The notes beneath the pieces were generated by a model. The model did not search any database. It was not told where the DNA came from and saw only the letters and a list, made by a program, of their open reading frames with translations. A program made the position numbers and the translations under genes. A DNA stretch of 13,149 nucleotides from Pseudomonadota bacterium (GTDB taxonomy: Bacteria > Pseudomonadota > Alphaproteobacteria > Rhizobiales > Devosiaceae). Numbering within the stretch: position 1 is the first letter of the stretch; each line of letters begins with the position of its first letter. The DNA is taken from positions 1-13,149 of the forward strand of contig JAEZKB010000189.1 in the NCBI GenBank assembly GCA_023415605.1, given 5' to 3'. This document shows positions 11,916 through 13,149 of the stretch, in pieces.

Positions 11916-13149
11916 ATGCGTATCAAGTCACTGGCCGTCCTGTCGGCCGCGCTCATGATCGGCGCTGCGCCACTGGCCAATGCCGAAGAACTGATCGTCT
12001 ACCACGGCTGGTCGTCTAAGGCCGAAGTCGCGGCGCTGAACATCCTGCAGGCGGGGCTCAACGAGAAGGGCCACACCTGGAAGGACCTGGCGATCCCGCA
12101 CAATTCGGGCGTCAATGTCTCGATCGTCAACATGGTCACCGGCGGCGATCCGCCGAACGCCTTCGTGACTTCCGATCCGCACATCTTCCGCGACCTCGCC
12201 GGTCTCGGCCTTGAGCGCGATCTGACCGACTATTACAACCAGATCGGCGCCACCGAAAACTTCTACCCGATCGTCCGCGAGCTCTCGACGGTCGATGGCA
12301 AGATGGTCAAGGTGCCGCTGTTCCTCCATGTGGACGGCATGGTTTACTGGAACAAGGAAGTTGCCGCCAAGGCCGGCGTCGATCCCGCCGCCTGGAAGAG
12401 CGTCGACGAGATGCTCGCCGACTTCCCCAAGATCAAGGAAGCCGGCTTTGTGCCTGCCGCGGTGGGCGGCCAGGCCTTCCAGGTCGGCTACCTGTTCCAC
12501 GCCATGGTCGCGGCCTTGGCGGGTCCGGATATCTACAACCGCATCTATTCGGAAGAGCCCGATCCGACGGCGTTCGATGAACCGGCGGTGCGCAAGGCTA
12601 TCGAGGTGGTCCGCGCCTTCTCGAACGAAGCCACACCGGAGGCCGAGAACCGTCCGTGGAACGAGACCACCAATACGGTGATCTCGGGCCAGGCGCTGTT
12701 CCATATCATGGGCGACTGGATGAAGGGCGAGTGGCTGGCGGCCGGCAAGGTGCCGGGCGTGGACTTCGGCTGCCAGGTGATCCCCGGCGCTCTCGCCATT
12801 CCGGTGACCTCCGACGCCATGGGCATCCTCGGCGGCCAGCCGGAAGCCAAAGACAAGGCCGAGCTCGACCTCGTGGCTGCCTTCGTCGATCCGGTCATCT
12901 CCGGCAAGGCCAACCAGCAGAAGGGCTCGACCAGCCCGCGCTCGGATGCCCCGGCGGAGTATCTCGATGCCTGCAACCAGGTTGCCATGGATGCCATGAA
13001 CAAGCCGAACGGCTCGGTGAAGAACCCCTTCAACGTGATCACCGGCGACTGGAACAACGGCATCTGGACCGCGATGTACAACTTCTGGTCCGACAAGAAC
13101 CAGACTACGGAGGACGCGGTGGCGGCCCTCAAGGACGCCTACGACCAGA
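11916..13149 (+). CDS. Periplasmic sugar-binding protein of the ABC importer (3' partial)
   Basis: Captures the sugar in the periplasm and delivers it to the permeases. The frame runs open from the ATG at 11916 to the window edge (411 codons), so the C-terminal end is missing, probably by only a few residues. GGGAGAGAG lies just upstream. A signal peptide is clear (MRIKSLAVLSAALMIGAAPLANA, mature start EELIVYHGW). Features shared with family 1 binding proteins include IVNMVTGGDPPNAFV, PLFLHVDGMVYWNKEVAAKAGVDP and the FHIMGDWMKGEWLAAGKVPGVDFGC segment near residue 262. The last of these is like the glucose/mannose binding proteins (GtsA-like). It is the last gene of the operon here, whereas binding-protein genes more often come first. 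Confidence 0.92.
   Translation, partial: MRIKSLAVLSAALMIGAAPLANAEELIVYHGWSSKAEVAALNILQAGLNEKGHTWKDLAIPHNSGVNVSIVNMVTGGDPPNAFVTSDPHIFRDLAGLGLERDLTDYYNQIGATENFYPIVRELSTVDGKMVKVPLFLHVDGMVYWNKEVAAKAGVDPAAWKSVDEMLADFPKIKEAGFVPAAVGGQAFQVGYLFHAMVAALAGPDIYNRIYSEEPDPTAFDEPAVRKAIEVVRAFSNEATPEAENRPWNETTNTVISGQALFHIMGDWMKGEWLAAGKVPGVDFGCQVIPGALAIPVTSDAMGILGGQPEAKDKAELDLVAAFVDPVISGKANQQKGSTSPRSDAPAEYLDACNQVAMDAMNKPNGSVKNPFNVITGDWNNGIWTAMYNFWSDKNQTTEDAVAALKDAYDQ

Noticed and set aside
9899..11980. Very long minus-strand open frame (693 codons) opposite the permease and ATPase genes
   Set aside because: It is rich in His, Arg, Asp and Glu runs typical of the antisense of GC-rich genes, and lies over two clear transporter genes with full motifs.
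1..13149. A new defence system, mobile element, CRISPR array or prophage
   Set aside because: I see no transposase, integrase, direct-repeat array, att-like repeats, toxin-antitoxin pair or defence-type nuclease or ATPase. The nucleotidyltransferase-like protein stands alone without an antitoxin partner.

Overview
The window reads as chromosomal DNA of a GC-rich alphaproteobacterium, most likely Hyphomicrobiales; a Devosia-like genome is my guess from overall protein flavour and is not proven. The grounds are the ffh-rpsP-rimM-trmD ... rplS ribosome-assembly neighbourhood, bS16 and bL19 with long Ala/Glu/Lys tails, a B12-riboswitch-controlled HupE, and a sugar ABC importer beside a LacI-type regulator. 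I see no tRNA, rRNA, CRISPR array, insertion sequence or phage gene.

Left part (1-4700): the 3' end of ffh is followed by tightly packed rpsP, rimM and trmD on the plus strand. rplS, which often follows trmD directly in bacteria, lies about 2 kb further on. Between them is a metal-handling block. It holds two minus-strand genes, a small Cys/His protein resembling DUF2946 and a PCu(A)C-type periplasmic copper chaperone, and one plus-strand hupE gene with a clear cobalamin riboswitch in its leader. rplS then has its own candidate promoter and a strong intrinsic terminator.

Middle part (4700-8740): an orphan protein with nucleotidyltransferase-fold signatures and a metallo-beta-lactamase-fold protein with an N-terminal four-Cys motif lie on the plus strand. 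On the minus strand, in transcription order, are an aldo/keto reductase, a LacI-family regulator and a pterin-4a-carbinolamine dehydratase. A perfect 20-bp palindrome covers the stop codon of the dehydratase.

Right part (8740-13149): a carbohydrate ABC importer is read away from the aldo/keto reductase. The order is two MalF/MalG-type permeases (the first starting at TTG), a MalK/UgpC-type ATPase, and last the periplasmic sugar-binding protein, which runs off the window end. The permease and binding-protein sequences resemble the glucose/mannose (Gts-like) group. The LacI regulator, reductase and importer plausibly form one sugar-use module, with overlapping divergent promoters and a LacI-type half-site pair at 8795-8856.

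Most of this is ordinary accessory and housekeeping biology. I find no convincing new multi-gene system. The points most worth a second look are the metal block in the ribosomal cluster with its riboswitch hairpin, the divergent regulatory region, the two plus-strand orphan enzymes and the 20-bp palindrome.
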